In this document: one piece after another, positions 45,613-55,139 of the stretch
How positions within the stretch are numbered: the stretch's first letter is position 1
Layout of the letters: every line of letters begins with the position of its first letter
DNA from: Alloalcanivorax gelatiniphagus
GTDB lineage: Bacteria > Pseudomonadota > Gammaproteobacteria > Pseudomonadales > Alcanivoracaceae
Direction: 5' to 3'
Length of the DNA: 64,000 bases
Assembly: GCF_005938655.1 (NCBI RefSeq)
Contig: NZ_VCQT01000045.1
Span: 62,001 to 126,000, forward strand
Notes under the pieces: model-generated
The model's input: the letters and a program-made list of their open reading frames with translations, nothing else
Told to the model about the DNA's origin: nothing
Database searches by the model: none
Position numbers and translations under genes: made by a program

Positions 45613-46491
45613 CTATTCGAACGGCGGCTCCCCCTGCCAATCGAAGAACTCCGGCAGATCCCTGGACACCTTGTCTGGGAACACCGCCGGGCGCTTCTCC
45701 AGAAACGACATCACCCCTTCCTTCACATCCTCGGAGCCACCCCGGGACTTCATCGCCTTGCTGTCCAGCTTGTGGGCTTCCATGGGGTGCTCGGCGCCGG
45801 CCATGCGCCAGATCATCTGGCGGATCACCGCCACCGATACCGGCGCGCTCTGTTCCACCATTTCCTTGGCCAGGGCCACCGCCGCCGGGTACAGCTCGTC
45901 GGCTTTGTGCAGTGAGCGCACCAGGCCCCGCTCCTTGGCTTCGGCGGCGCTGAACACGCGTCCGGTGAAGCACCATTCCAGGGCCGAGGAGATGCCCACC
46001 ACCCGGCTCAGGAACCAGGACGAGGCGGCCTCGTTGACGATGCCCCGGCGTGAGAACACGAAGCCGAACTTGGCGTCCTCGGAGGCCATGCGCACGTCCA
46101 TGGGCAGCTGCATGGTGATGCCCACGCCCACGGCGGCGCCGTTCACCGCGCCGATCACCGGCTTCAGGCTGCGGTAGATGCGCATCGCCACCTGGCCACC
46201 GCCGTCCCGGTGGGCGTCGTTCGGGTTGGCGCCTTCGCCGCCGCGCTTCTTGTAGTCAAAGGTGTCGCCGCCGGAGGACAGGTCGGCGCCGGCGCAGAAG
46301 GCGCGGCCCTTGCCGGTGACGATCACGGCGCGCACTTCGTCGTGCTGGTCGGTGAAGTCGAAGGCGGCGAGCAGCTCGTCCTTCATCTCCCGGTTGAAGG
46401 CGTTCATCTTCTCCGGGCGGTTCAGAAAAAGAGTGGCGATGCCGTCGTCATCGACGGTCAGCTCCAGGGTGTTGAAGGCGGGAATGTCCAT
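45613..46491 (-). CDS. Enoyl-CoA hydratase/isomerase (crotonase) family protein
   Basis: A 292-residue crotonase: KGRAFCAGADLSSGGD forms the oxyanion hole, followed by GAVNGAAVGVGITMQLPMDV and GIVNEAASSWFLSRVVG with the conserved Glu. It hydrates or isomerises an acyl-CoA in fatty-acid degradation; the family is too broad for a substrate call. I chose the ATG at 46491 (MDIPAFNTLE). Confidence 0.88.
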   Translation of the reverse strand: MDIPAFNTLELTVDDDGIATLFLNRPEKMNAFNREMKDELLAAFDFTDQHDEVRAVIVTGKGRAFCAGADLSSGGDTFDYKKRGGEGANPNDAHRDGGGQVAMRIYRSLKPVIGAVNGAAVGVGITMQLPMDVRMASEDAKFGFVFSRRGIVNEAASSWFLSRVVGISSALEWCFTGRVFSAAEAKERGLVRSLHKADELYPAAVALAKEMVEQSAPVSVAVIRQMIWRMAGAEHPMEAHKLDSKAMKSRGGSEDVKEGVMSFLEKRPAVFPDKVSRDLPEFFDWQGEPPFE

Positions 46492-46653
46492 GCTGGGTCC
46501 TCGATACAAGCGTGATCGACCATCATTGGTCAGCCTTGGGGCCCCCGCAACCGCCAGTTACGACACTGGAGCGGCGGTTTCGGTCATGCCCGCCCCTGGG
46601 CGCGACGGGCCGGCGGCGGTAGGCTTGCGTCTTTGAAATTCGTTGGGAGAGCC

Positions 46654-47526
46654 GTGTTGAACCCTGGGAGCAAACCGGAAGGCGTCTGGCGGGCGCCGCA
46701 GACCTACCCTTTCCAACTGCCGCTGATGACGCTTTACAGCCACCTGGACACCGAGCGCCACGTCAACAACGTGGCGGTGCACAGCTTTCATCTGGAGGCG
46801 CGCACCCGCTTTCTGATGGAGCGCCTGGAGCGCCCGGTGTGGTACTCCGATGACCTGCTGTTGCGGCCGCGCCGCACGCTCACTCAGTTTCTCGGTGAAA
46901 CCCACTACCCGCACCCGGTCACCGCCGGCGTGGTGGCGTTGCACGCCGACCAGCAGGGCGCCCATCTGCGCACCGCCCTGTTTCAGCACGACCAGTGCGT
47001 GGGGGTGCAGGACTGTTTGCTGGGGGCCTGGGGAGGCGATGGCTGGGTGTCCCTGCCGGAGCCGGTGCGGGCGGCGCTGGCCGGCGACCAGCCGGCGGCG
47101 GAGTGGCCGCCGGAGCTGCCCCTGGATGCCTGGGCGTTCGCCGGTTACCCGCAGCGGGTGCCACTGGTGTCGCGCTATGCGGACCTGGACCCGGACCGGG
47201 TGCTCTCGGAACTGGCGGTGGCCCGTTACGCGGAGCAGGGCAGGGCCGGTTCCCTGTCCGAGCTGCGCAAGCCGGGCCTGGGGCTGCTGGTGGCACGCAT
47301 CGACCTGCGTATTGACCGCTGGGACCGGGGCATGGGCGAGGTGGCGCTGGCTACCGGCCTGTCGCGCATCGGTAACACCTCCTTCGTGCTGCGCGGTGGC
47401 ATCACCGTGGACGGCGCCGCCACCGCCACCGCGGAAAGCGTGCTGGTACTGATCGACCGCGACAGCCACCGCCCCACCCCGGTGACCCCCTACGTGGAGG
47501 CCATGCAGGCCATTAGCATCGACTGA
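46654..47526 (+). CDS. Tandem hot-dog acyl-CoA thioesterase-like protein
   Basis: A 290-residue protein with two hot-dog units: TLYSHLDTERHVNNVAVHSF, and RYADLDPDRVLSELAVARYA later. It resembles 4-hydroxybenzoyl-CoA/acyl-CoA thioesterases. I chose the GTG at 46654 because GGGAG lies six bases upstream; a TTG at 46633 would add seven residues. It is divergent from the crotonase and may share acyl-CoA metabolism. Confidence 0.75.
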   Translation: MLNPGSKPEGVWRAPQTYPFQLPLMTLYSHLDTERHVNNVAVHSFHLEARTRFLMERLERPVWYSDDLLLRPRRTLTQFLGETHYPHPVTAGVVALHADQQGAHLRTALFQHDQCVGVQDCLLGAWGGDGWVSLPEPVRAALAGDQPAAEWPPELPLDAWAFAGYPQRVPLVSRYADLDPDRVLSELAVARYAEQGRAGSLSELRKPGLGLLVARIDLRIDRWDRGMGEVALATGLSRIGNTSFVLRGGITVDGAATATAESVLVLIDRDSHRPTPVTPYVEAMQAISID

Positions 47527-47550
47527 GCCCCCCTATTCGCGGGGGGTTCC
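47527..47550 (+). terminator. Short GC hairpin after the thioesterase gene
   Basis: CCCCCC, TATTCGC, GGGGGG directly after the stop; only two T follow, so it is a weak terminator at best. A similar CCCCCTTATTCACGGGG hairpin follows the lipoprotein gene ending at 50396. Confidence 0.4.
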
Positions 47551-47608
47551 GCTCGCCGGCGCTGCTCTAGGATGTGACGAAATAAAATCCAGCCCATGGA
47601 GAATCGTC

Positions 47609-49186
47609 ATGTCCGCTCTTTCCACTTTTCGGCTCGTGCCGCTGGCCGGCCTGTTCGGCACGGTGTTGCTGGTCGCCGCCTGCGGCGGCGACAGCGACGA
47701 GCATAACTCCACCGGCGGCGGTGGGGGTGGCGGGCCGGAGGCCACCAACCTGAGCGGTTCGGTGGCGGTGGGCGCGCCGGTCAACGGCGCCACCGTGCAG
47801 GTCACCTGCCGGTCCGGCAATGGCGTGGCCGCGGTGACCAGTGCCGCCAACGGTGGCTATACGGTGCGCATTCCCAGTGCCGATTTTCCCTGTATTCTGC
47901 GGGTGTCCGGCGGCGACCTGCCCGCCGGCATCACCGCGCTGCACTCCTTCGCGCCCTCCGCGTCCCAGTCCACCGTCAATGTGACGCCACTCACCGATCT
48001 GGCGATGGCGTTGGCGGTGACCGGCCAGGACGGCAGAAGCCTGGCCGACTGGTTCCAGGATCCGGCCAACTGGGACGCGGTGGGCGCCGCCCTGAGCGCC
48101 GCCGCCGGTGCATTGCGCGCTGACCTGGCCGACGCCGGCTATTCGCTGCCATCTTCCTGGCCGGGTTCCAATCCGATGGCGCCGTTCTTCCAGGCGTTTA
48201 CCCCCAGCACCACGCCGGCGGCGGATACCCTGGACCGGCTGCTGGAAGACCTGCAGGCGGCCATCGAGGCCGCCGCCAGCGATTACGCCACGGTGCTGGC
48301 GAATGTGATCGGCGGCGGCACTCCGCCGGACGCGGTGGAGCCGGACCGCACCGATCCGCCGACCCCGCGGGGCGCCGTTGGCGCGGCGGACCTGGGCGAT
48401 AACGACAACCCGGAGCAGGCGGAATATTTGGCGGTGATTTCCGCCACCTGGCCGGTGGCCATCTATGACGTGCCCGCCGCCCATCCGGAGTGGTACGGCG
48501 AAGGTTCCCTGACCATCGGCGGCACCACCGACAACTGGACCGTCACGCTCTTGGGCGGCGACGGCGGCACCATCGTCAGCCAGTCCGCTTCCGGCGCCTT
48601 CACCGGAGCGCTGACGCCCTTCTCGACCATGGATTTTGGCTTCGGGCCCATCTACATGCCCGGTCAGGTGTTTATCAACAAGGGCACCGCCATCGCCGAT
48701 TTCGTGAACATGTTTTTGGAGTGGGATACGGGCCTGATCGAAGGCAGCGCCGGTGGCAACGCTGAAGTGAAATTCCGCAACAGCTTGCTGGCCTACGGCG
48801 CCGACGTGCCGGACCTGTTCGCCGATCTCGCCGGCACCTGGAGCAGCACTTTGTCGGTGTACTGCGAGGGCCCCTACGGTCCGTCCACTACCGTCACCAA
48901 TACCATGACGATCACCGAGCAGGGTCACTTCACGCTGGAAGGCCAGACCCAGCTTTGCGGCGGCGTTTTTCCCCAGGAAATGGGATGGGGCGGTAACGAT
49001 GACTTCCTGATCCCGGGTCCGGAAGAAAGCGATGGGGCCTTCCTGATGCACGTGGATGCGGAGGACTTTCTCAATGTCAGCGCGGGCAAGGTTCAAATCC
49101 GCTTCAACGAAGATATGACGGTTCAGGGCCTGAGTGGCTGGGTGGGTGACGAACTGTTTGAGATGAGAAACGCCACCAAGCAGTAA
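47609..49186 (+). CDS. Large lipoprotein with Gly-rich linker and Ig-like N-terminal module
   Basis: A 525-residue lipoprotein: the lipobox LLVAACGG gives an acylated Cys near residue 26, then a Ser/Gly linker (GGGGGGG). A beta-sandwich module follows (LSGSVAVGAPVNGATVQVTC ... STVNVTPLTDLAMALA), like carboxypeptidase regulatory domains. The rest matches nothing I recognise. The same N-terminal module occurs in the lipoprotein at 50482. Probably at the outer membrane. GGAGAA lies upstream of the ATG. Confidence 0.82.
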   Translation: MSALSTFRLVPLAGLFGTVLLVAACGGDSDEHNSTGGGGGGGPEATNLSGSVAVGAPVNGATVQVTCRSGNGVAAVTSAANGGYTVRIPSADFPCILRVSGGDLPAGITALHSFAPSASQSTVNVTPLTDLAMALAVTGQDGRSLADWFQDPANWDAVGAALSAAAGALRADLADAGYSLPSSWPGSNPMAPFFQAFTPSTTPAADTLDRLLEDLQAAIEAAASDYATVLANVIGGGTPPDAVEPDRTDPPTPRGAVGAADLGDNDNPEQAEYLAVISATWPVAIYDVPAAHPEWYGEGSLTIGGTTDNWTVTLLGGDGGTIVSQSASGAFTGALTPFSTMDFGFGPIYMPGQVFINKGTAIADFVNMFLEWDTGLIEGSAGGNAEVKFRNSLLAYGADVPDLFADLAGTWSSTLSVYCEGPYGPSTTVTNTMTITEQGHFTLEGQTQLCGGVFPQEMGWGGNDDFLIPGPEESDGAFLMHVDAEDFLNVSAGKVQIRFNEDMTVQGLSGWVGDELFEMRNATKQ

Positions 49187-49201
49187 CCACCGATGGACCG
49201 A

Positions 49202-49226
49202 ACGCGCGGGAAGTCTTCCCGCGCGT
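49202..49226. terminator. Perfect hairpin between two lipoprotein genes
   Basis: ACGCGCGGGAAG, T, CTTCCCGCGCGT. Followed by GTTG rather than a T run, so it is a possible mRNA-stabilising or attenuating hairpin. Confidence 0.5.
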
Positions 49227-49253
49227 GTTGCCGAAAAACCAATGGGGAAAATC

Positions 49254-50396
49254 ATGAAAAAAATGTTGGGGAACAAGGTTGTTCCGGTTATGACTCTGAT
49301 CGCGCTGGTCTCCGGCTGTGCCGTTTCCGGCGGCACGCCGGCGCCCACCTACAACGCCAACGGCAGCGCCGCCGGCCAGGCCAATAGCTTTATCGACGCG
49401 GCCAACGAAAAACACATGAAAGGCGTGAACAAAGTGGGCGTGTTGTCCTGCAACGTCATGTTCGGCATGACCAGCGCCGCGTCCGCGTCCACCAGCGGTG
49501 GCTTCCGGGCGGGGGCCGACCGGGCCACCGGCACCATCAGCCGCTCGGATGTGAAAGTCACCGTGACCTACACCGTCGACGGCGTACAAGAGAGCGAGCT
49601 GCAGCGCATCGCCGACCAGGCCTGCGCGGACGCGGAACAGCAACTGGCCGATGCCGGCTTCCAGGTGGTGCCGCTGTCCACGCTGAAAGCCAATGGGAAT
49701 TATCAGGCGATTCAGAAAGGGGGCCGCTCCAGTCCCTTTGAATACAAGGAAAAGCGGAGCGGCACCCGTTACCTGGTACTGGCCCGAAGCGGCGACACCG
49801 TTACGGATACACGCTACACCGGCGCCGCCCAGGGCTTCGCGCAATCCTTCAAGGCGGTGACCGGGGATGGCACCGCGCAGCTGGAAAGCCAGCTGATCAA
49901 GGACCTGGGCATGACCGGAGTGAACATCAACCTGCTGGTGGATTTCGCCTCCCTGGAATCCGACGGCCACAAAACCTTCGCCGGGCTGGCCAATAAAAAC
50001 TCGGCCAAGGTGAAAGCGGATATCCAACTGGCGGTCAGCGGTGACCTGCGCTTCCAACCCATCGGCGAGCAAAAATGCTGGAAGGAATACGGCAAGGAAA
50101 AATGCATGATCAAGAGCAACCACCAGCCGGTGTTCGCCACCCGCCAGGCGGTCTCCAGCGACAAACGCTTCTACAGAAGCATCGAGGACGCCACCACCAC
50201 CGGTGACAAGATCACCTCCGGTTTGACCAAGGCGGTGGGCATGCTCAGCGCCCTGAGTGGCACCTCAAGCAAGGTGGCCCGCGATATCACCCGCTACCAG
50301 GTGAACGTGATTCCCGAAGTGTACGATGCCGAAGCCGTGACCCTGTCCCGGGGGCTTTCCGGCATGGCCGCCGCCAAGGCCGCATCGTCCCGGTAA
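49254..50396 (+). CDS. Lipoprotein of unknown function
   Basis: A 380-residue protein starting MKKMLGNKVVPVMTLIALVS with lipobox ALVSGCAVS (Cys22). The mature part carries VGVLSCNVMFGMTSAASAS, SELQRIADQACADAEQQLAD and a long alpha/beta region to the C-terminus; I do not recognise the family. The ATG at 49254 has GGGGAAA five bases upstream; an ATG four codons earlier overlaps that site. It lies between two lipoproteins that share an N-terminal module. Confidence 0.75.
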   Translation: MKKMLGNKVVPVMTLIALVSGCAVSGGTPAPTYNANGSAAGQANSFIDAANEKHMKGVNKVGVLSCNVMFGMTSAASASTSGGFRAGADRATGTISRSDVKVTVTYTVDGVQESELQRIADQACADAEQQLADAGFQVVPLSTLKANGNYQAIQKGGRSSPFEYKEKRSGTRYLVLARSGDTVTDTRYTGAAQGFAQSFKAVTGDGTAQLESQLIKDLGMTGVNINLLVDFASLESDGHKTFAGLANKNSAKVKADIQLAVSGDLRFQPIGEQKCWKEYGKEKCMIKSNHQPVFATRQAVSSDKRFYRSIEDATTTGDKITSGLTKAVGMLSALSGTSSKVARDITRYQVNVIPEVYDAEAVTLSRGLSGMAAAKAASSR

Positions 50397-50481
50397 CCCC
50401 CTTATTCACGGGGTGCCGGGTGCGTTGCCCGGCTCCTATGCTGAATGAATGGATACTAATCAGCGAAAACGGGGTTTGGGT

Positions 50482-53007
50482 ATGCGTTCACGAAAATGGA
50501 TTTTAATGATCAGGCCTGGCCTGCTGGCGGTAACGCTGGCGGTGGTGGGTTGTGGCGGAGGAAGCAGCAACCATCATGGTGAGTCGGCGGGGGGCGGCGG
50601 AGGGTCGCCCACGCCTTCTTCCTCCACCCTGGGGGGCACCGCCGCGGTCGGCGCGGCCATCCAAATGGGCACCGTTACCGCCCAATGTTCCGACGGCAGC
50701 GGTTTCACTTCCACCGTGACCACCAACGCCGATGGTGCCTGGAGCGGTGAGGTGGACAGCGCTGGCCTGCCCTGCGTGCTGACCGTTACCGGCGGTACGC
50801 CGCCGGTCACCCTGCGCGGTTATGCCAGCCAGGCCGGTACCGTCAATATCACGCCGATTAGCGACATGGTGTTGGCCCTGGCCACCGGATCGGCGGATGG
50901 CAGCTGGGTGGCCACGCCCGCCAGCTGGCCGGACACCGCCACCGTGAACGCCAACAAAACCGAGCTGCTGGCGGCGATGTCCGACGCCGGCTTTACCCTG
51001 CCCGCCGGCGATCCCTTTACCCGGGCACTGGTGATCGGCGATGACTGGGACCAGGTGCTCGATTCCATTCAGGCCGCCATCGATGACGACCCGGCCCTGA
51101 CGGATTACGCTGCCCTGGTGACACTGGTCAAGGACGGCAACCTGGCCCAGTTCCCGGATGCGCCGGGCCAGGGCGCCACCGATCCGGAATTGCCCGCTAA
51201 CCTGAGCGTGCTGACCGACTACGCCGGCACCTACACGGTGATTGGCAACGGTGTCGGCGACCCGGGCTACTGCGGCGGCTGCGGCGCGGCCAATCGGGAC
51301 CACCTGCGCGGCTCGGTGACCATCTCCGCCCAGGGCGACGTGGATTTCGATACCGGCATCCGTTTTCCGGTGGCGGACATCGTCGCCATTGATGACCGCA
51401 CCGATGTGCCCACGGACCGGCGGATCGCGGTGAACTACGGCGCTTCCGACAGTGACGAACGCATTCGCCTGTACCTGAATAGCGACCTGGAGGTCATGGA
51501 GATCATCCATGATGACGGCCAGGGCGCCACCACCCGGGCGCTGATCCAGGAAGACGCGGGCGACCCGGACCCGGAACCCGGCGCGGAATTGCTGAGCGGT
51601 CACAATGGCGTGGCGGTGGCGCGGGACGGCCATGTCTGGGCCATCGAGCAACCGTTTATCGAAACCTTCATGGCCACCACCAGCAAACGCCAGATTCGCG
51701 CTAACAACTTTGACGACGGCGACCAGATTCAGGACACCACGCCGTTCGTCGGCGATGAACAGCTCTTGTGGGCGCAGGTCAACGTGGCCCATGGCAACCT
51801 GGGCACGCAGCTATGCGGGGAGAGCACCGGTGTTTCCATGATGACCGCGGATATGGACGCCACACCGGTGGTATGGAAGACCTGGACCGCCACCGAGTGT
51901 GAACTGTCGGTGGACTATCACTTCGGCAATGGCGCCACCGAAGGGCGCATCATCAGCGCTACGCTCACTAACGATAAGGACACGGAGCAGGTGAGCCTGA
52001 GCGACGGCCAGTTCCGCATTTTCATTCACACCGGCAAGGAAGGCCCGATGCCGGCGCTGGCGGACAACCTCAGCCATATCCTGATGGTCGATAGCGGCAC
52101 CCGGGAAATGCGTTCCGGCTATTTTATCGAGGGCAAGACCCCGGAAGATGGCTCCCACCCGGACCACTACATCGACGTTAAGGTCTCGGCGGGCAGCGCC
52201 TACCCGGGGGTGGGGACCTACCACTGTGATTCGTCCTCCGCCTCGGTGAGCCTGGCCATGGGCTGGGTGACCATCAGCAGCCCGCTGTTCAAGTTCCAGA
52301 GCAGCAATGGTGGCGCATGCACCGTGACCATCGAACAAAGCGCCGCCCGCAAGTATGTGGGCTCCTACACCGCCACCCTGATCGGGCCCAGCTTCGACGC
52401 CTTCGGTTCCGGCCTGTCCCAGGGCGACACCGAGTTGCCGGAAGCCGAGCGTACCCTGGTGGTGCACGGCGCGTTCCGTAACTTCACCACCCAGATGTTC
52501 CACGCCGCCAACCAGGGCAACGAGGGCCCCCTGGGCAGCGAAGCCCACGGCATCACCCTGACCATCGACGACGGCAGTACCCATTTCACGGCCGGTGAGA
52601 CCTTCCTGCTGGCGTCGGAGCCGTCTTCCAACGGCAACAACGGCTACTTCAACCGTCCCTTCAACGAACTGCCGCCGCCGGTTGGCGAGCTTCGCATGGT
52701 GTGGTCGGAGATTCCGATGGCGGTGGGCAGCTACGCCTGTAGCCAGGACGTGGGCGGTCTGAGTCCGAGCATGACGTTGTCCAACCCGGCGGGCATTCCC
52801 TATGGGACGGTCTACTACCAATCCGGGGTGCAGAACCCCACCGAGGGGGCGTCCTGCACGCTGAACGTGACCAGCGTCGATAACGGCGAAGTGGCCGGCA
52901 CCTACAGCGCCACCCTGGTGGCGCGCAATATGGGGCCGGTACTGCCCGGCGGCGATGACGCCATCTCCGTGTCCGGTGAGTTCCGCTACCCCAACACCGG
53001 CCCCTGA
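50482..53007 (+). CDS. Very large lipoprotein with the same Ig-like N-terminal module
   Basis: An 841-residue lipoprotein: lipobox LAVVGCGGG, a Gly/Ser linker, then a module (LGGTAAVGAAIQMGTVTAQC ... GTVNITPISDMVLALA) parallel to that in the 47609 gene. The rest contains beta-rich repeats, two of which are similar (GVGTYHCDSSSASVSLAMG and AVGSYACSQDVGGLSPSMT, each followed by a Cys-containing TV/NV strand), suggesting duplicated domains. Function is unknown. The ATG at 50482 is preferred; one 11 codons upstream is possible. Confidence 0.78.
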   Translation: MRSRKWILMIRPGLLAVTLAVVGCGGGSSNHHGESAGGGGGSPTPSSSTLGGTAAVGAAIQMGTVTAQCSDGSGFTSTVTTNADGAWSGEVDSAGLPCVLTVTGGTPPVTLRGYASQAGTVNITPISDMVLALATGSADGSWVATPASWPDTATVNANKTELLAAMSDAGFTLPAGDPFTRALVIGDDWDQVLDSIQAAIDDDPALTDYAALVTLVKDGNLAQFPDAPGQGATDPELPANLSVLTDYAGTYTVIGNGVGDPGYCGGCGAANRDHLRGSVTISAQGDVDFDTGIRFPVADIVAIDDRTDVPTDRRIAVNYGASDSDERIRLYLNSDLEVMEIIHDDGQGATTRALIQEDAGDPDPEPGAELLSGHNGVAVARDGHVWAIEQPFIETFMATTSKRQIRANNFDDGDQIQDTTPFVGDEQLLWAQVNVAHGNLGTQLCGESTGVSMMTADMDATPVVWKTWTATECELSVDYHFGNGATEGRIISATLTNDKDTEQVSLSDGQFRIFIHTGKEGPMPALADNLSHILMVDSGTREMRSGYFIEGKTPEDGSHPDHYIDVKVSAGSAYPGVGTYHCDSSSASVSLAMGWVTISSPLFKFQSSNGGACTVTIEQSAARKYVGSYTATLIGPSFDAFGSGLSQGDTELPEAERTLVVHGAFRNFTTQMFHAANQGNEGPLGSEAHGITLTIDDGSTHFTAGETFLLASEPSSNGNNGYFNRPFNELPPPVGELRMVWSEIPMAVGSYACSQDVGGLSPSMTLSNPAGIPYGTVYYQSGVQNPTEGASCTLNVTSVDNGEVAGTYSATLVARNMGPVLPGGDDAISVSGEFRYPNTGP

Positions 53008-53024
53008 GCGCCTCCCAAGGATTG

Positions 53025-53070
53025 TTGTAGGAGCGGCTTCAGCCGCGATTACGATCGCGGCTAAAGCGGA
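53025..53070. repeat. REP-type palindromic element with inverted partner
   Basis: GTAGGAGCGGCTTCAGCCGC with flanking GAT, then the inverted ATCGCGGCTAAAGCGG. Located between the convergent lipoprotein and mvaB genes. Confidence 0.78.
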
Positions 53071-53102
53071 GTGCCGCCCAGCCGCCCCTACATGAGGTGC
53101 CT

Positions 53103-54038
53103 CTACCAAAGGCAGGCGGTCTTACCCTGCTTCTCCTGGGAAGCCATCCAGGAAAGAATGCGCCCGCCCAGCGGGCGCCCGGTAGCTTCGGCGGCCAGGG
53201 CGATGGCTTCACGCAGACCCTCTATCTCGATGCCGGTTTTCAGACCGACGCTCTCCAGCAGGTAGACCAGATCCTCCGTGGCCATATTGCCGGTGGCGCC
53301 GGGGGCGAACGGGCAGCCGCCCAGGCCGCCCAGGGAGGCGTCGAAACGGCGCACGCCCAGGTCCGCCGCCTCCCAGGCCATGGCCGCCGCCAGGCCACGG
53401 GTATCGTGCAGGTGCACGTAGAAACGCTCGGCGCCGAAGTCGCGGACCAGCGGCCCCATGATGTCCTTCATCTGGCGCGGATTGCCGCCGCCGATGGTGT
53501 CGGCGATGGCCACCTCGTCACTGCCGGCGGCGAACATGCGCTCCGCCAGGGATTGCGTCAGCGCCACCGGCACCGGCCCGTCGTAGGGGCAGGCGAAGGC
53601 GCCGGACACATAGGTGCGGGTGGCCACCCCGTCTTCCCGGGCTGCCTGCAGAATTGACTCGCAGCTGGCGGCGGCCTGCTCCAGGCTCATGTTCAGATTG
53701 CGCTGGTTGAAGGTGTCGGTGGTGGACAGTACCAGGGCCACGGTGGCATAGCCGGCGTCGCGGGCCAGCTGGTAGCCCTTCAGATTGGGCACCAGGGCGG
53801 TGTAATGCAGATCATCCCGGCGTGGCAGCCGCTCGGTGAGCGCCGCCGCGTCCGCCATTTGCGGCACCGCCTTGGGGCTGACGAAGCTGACCGGCTCCAG
53901 ATAACGCACCCCGGCCTCCACCAGGAGCCCGGCGATGCGCGCCTTGGTGTCGGTATCCACCGGCACGGGCTGGTTCTGCAGGCCATCACGCAGGCCCACT
54001 TCATTGACGATGGCGGTGTCGCTCGGGGGGTTACTCAA
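53103..54038 (-). CDS. mvaB: Hydroxymethylglutaryl-CoA lyase
   Basis: A 311-residue TIM-barrel enzyme: NEVGLRDGLQNQ (metal and catalytic Arg/Asp), EPVSFVSPKAVPQMADA, HLHDTRGLAAAMAWEAADLG, and the signature Cys loop LGGLGGCPFAPGATGN. It cleaves HMG-CoA to acetoacetate and acetyl-CoA, the end of leucine catabolism. The start is a TTG at 54038 with GAGG upstream; no ATG lies near. A 16-bp tandem repeat abuts the start. Other leucine-pathway genes are not adjacent. Confidence 0.92.
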   Translation of the reverse strand: MSNPPSDTAIVNEVGLRDGLQNQPVPVDTDTKARIAGLLVEAGVRYLEPVSFVSPKAVPQMADAAALTERLPRRDDLHYTALVPNLKGYQLARDAGYATVALVLSTTDTFNQRNLNMSLEQAAASCESILQAAREDGVATRTYVSGAFACPYDGPVPVALTQSLAERMFAAGSDEVAIADTIGGGNPRQMKDIMGPLVRDFGAERFYVHLHDTRGLAAAMAWEAADLGVRRFDASLGGLGGCPFAPGATGNMATEDLVYLLESVGLKTGIEIEGLREAIALAAEATGRPLGGRILSWMASQEKQGKTACLW

Positions 54039-54042
54039 AACG

Positions 54043-54074
54043 GGCCTCGCTCAAACAGGAATCGCTCGAAACAG
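54043..54074. repeat. 16-bp tandem repeat, two units, 5' of mvaB
   Basis: GGCCTCGCTCAAACAG and GAATCGCTCGAAACAG (plus strand), ending a few bases before the mvaB TTG start. Confidence 0.65.
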
Positions 54075-54171
54075 CGGGGCCGACAGTGTGCCACGCCGAA
54101 CCGGCAGCGGCCATGACCGGAGATGGCGGTGGCCGCGCGGTCCCCCGCCGTTGTGAAGGCGGCCGCGCCTG

Positions 54172-54210
54172 GGTACTGTCGGGGGATACTGTCGAGGGAT
54201 AAGGTACCGG
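54172..54210. repeat. 13-bp tandem repeat, two to three units, 5' of the lipase-like gene
   Basis: GGTACTGTCGGGG, GATACTGTCGAGG and the weaker GATAAGGTACCGG. The last unit supplies part of the CCGGAG ribosome site. Confidence 0.65.
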
Positions 54211-54218
54211 AGTACATC

Positions 54219-55064
54219 ATGATCTGGATTCTATCCGTGGTTCTGGTGGTGGTCGCCCTGATCCCCGCCTACGTCACCCTGGCGTTCTACCTGGTCTGGT
54301 TCTACGACCGGCGCAACTTCCCCGCGCCCACCGAGGACCACCAGCCCACGCCGTTGCGGCCCGGCCGCACCCTGGCCGCCATGCTGCTGGAGGCGGTCAG
54401 CCTGAGCTTTCTGGTGGCCAGCTACCCGCTGCGCCTGATTCAGGACGCCTCGCCCAAGCGCAGCCGGGCCTGGGACCGGCCGCCGGTGATTCTGGTGCAT
54501 GGCTACGGCGGCAACAGCGCCAATTTTCTGTGGATGCAGTGGCGGCTGCGGCGCTGGGGCTTCCGCAACGTCTACGCGGTCAGCTATACCCCGCCGCACA
54601 TCAACGCCCGCAAGCTGGCCGCCCAGGTGGCGCGCCACGTGGAGCGGGTGCTGGAACGCACCGGCGCCGAGCAGGTGGACCTGGTGTGCCATTCCATGGG
54701 CGGCCCGCTCAGCCGCTATGCGATCAAGAACCTGGGACTGGCCGGCCGGGTACGCAAGGTGATCACCCTGGGCAGCCCCCACCACGGCACCCGCATCGCC
54801 GCCCTGTTCCCCGCCCGCGGCGCCGCCGCCCAGATGCGCTACCGCAGCCCCTTCACGAAGGAACTGGCGGAAGGAGGCGAATGCCCCGGCGGCGCCCGTT
54901 ACCACTGTTTTTATTCCGACATGGACAACTTCGTGATGCCCGCCACCACCGCCCGCCTGGAGCAGGCGGAAGACAACCTGCACCTGCCCTACCTGGGCCA
55001 TTGCTCCCTGCTCTACAGCCCCCGGGTGGCGCGGGCGGTGGCGGAGCGTCTGCGCGCGGATTGA
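54219..55064 (+). CDS. Membrane-anchored alpha/beta hydrolase, lipase-like
   Basis: A 281-residue protein: N-terminal TM (MIWILSVVLVVVALIPAYVT), then VILVHGYGGNSANFLWMQWR, nucleophile elbow VCHSMGGPLSRYAI, TLGSPHHGTRIAAL, an Asp in YSDMDNFVMP and a C-terminal His in LGHCSLLYSP. This matches triacylglycerol lipase/esterase families. Substrate unknown. The ATG at 54219 has GGAG eight bases upstream; the longer frame is dismissed. Confidence 0.87.
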   Translation: MIWILSVVLVVVALIPAYVTLAFYLVWFYDRRNFPAPTEDHQPTPLRPGRTLAAMLLEAVSLSFLVASYPLRLIQDASPKRSRAWDRPPVILVHGYGGNSANFLWMQWRLRRWGFRNVYAVSYTPPHINARKLAAQVARHVERVLERTGAEQVDLVCHSMGGPLSRYAIKNLGLAGRVRKVITLGSPHHGTRIAALFPARGAAAQMRYRSPFTKELAEGGECPGGARYHCFYSDMDNFVMPATTARLEQAEDNLHLPYLGHCSLLYSPRVARAVAERLRAD

Positions 55065-55139
55065 TCCCGCTCAGTATTGCCCTCGCGGCCCTGGCATAGC
55101 ATGGTTGAAGCCTGGATCAGAAAAAGAGGGAATAGAACC

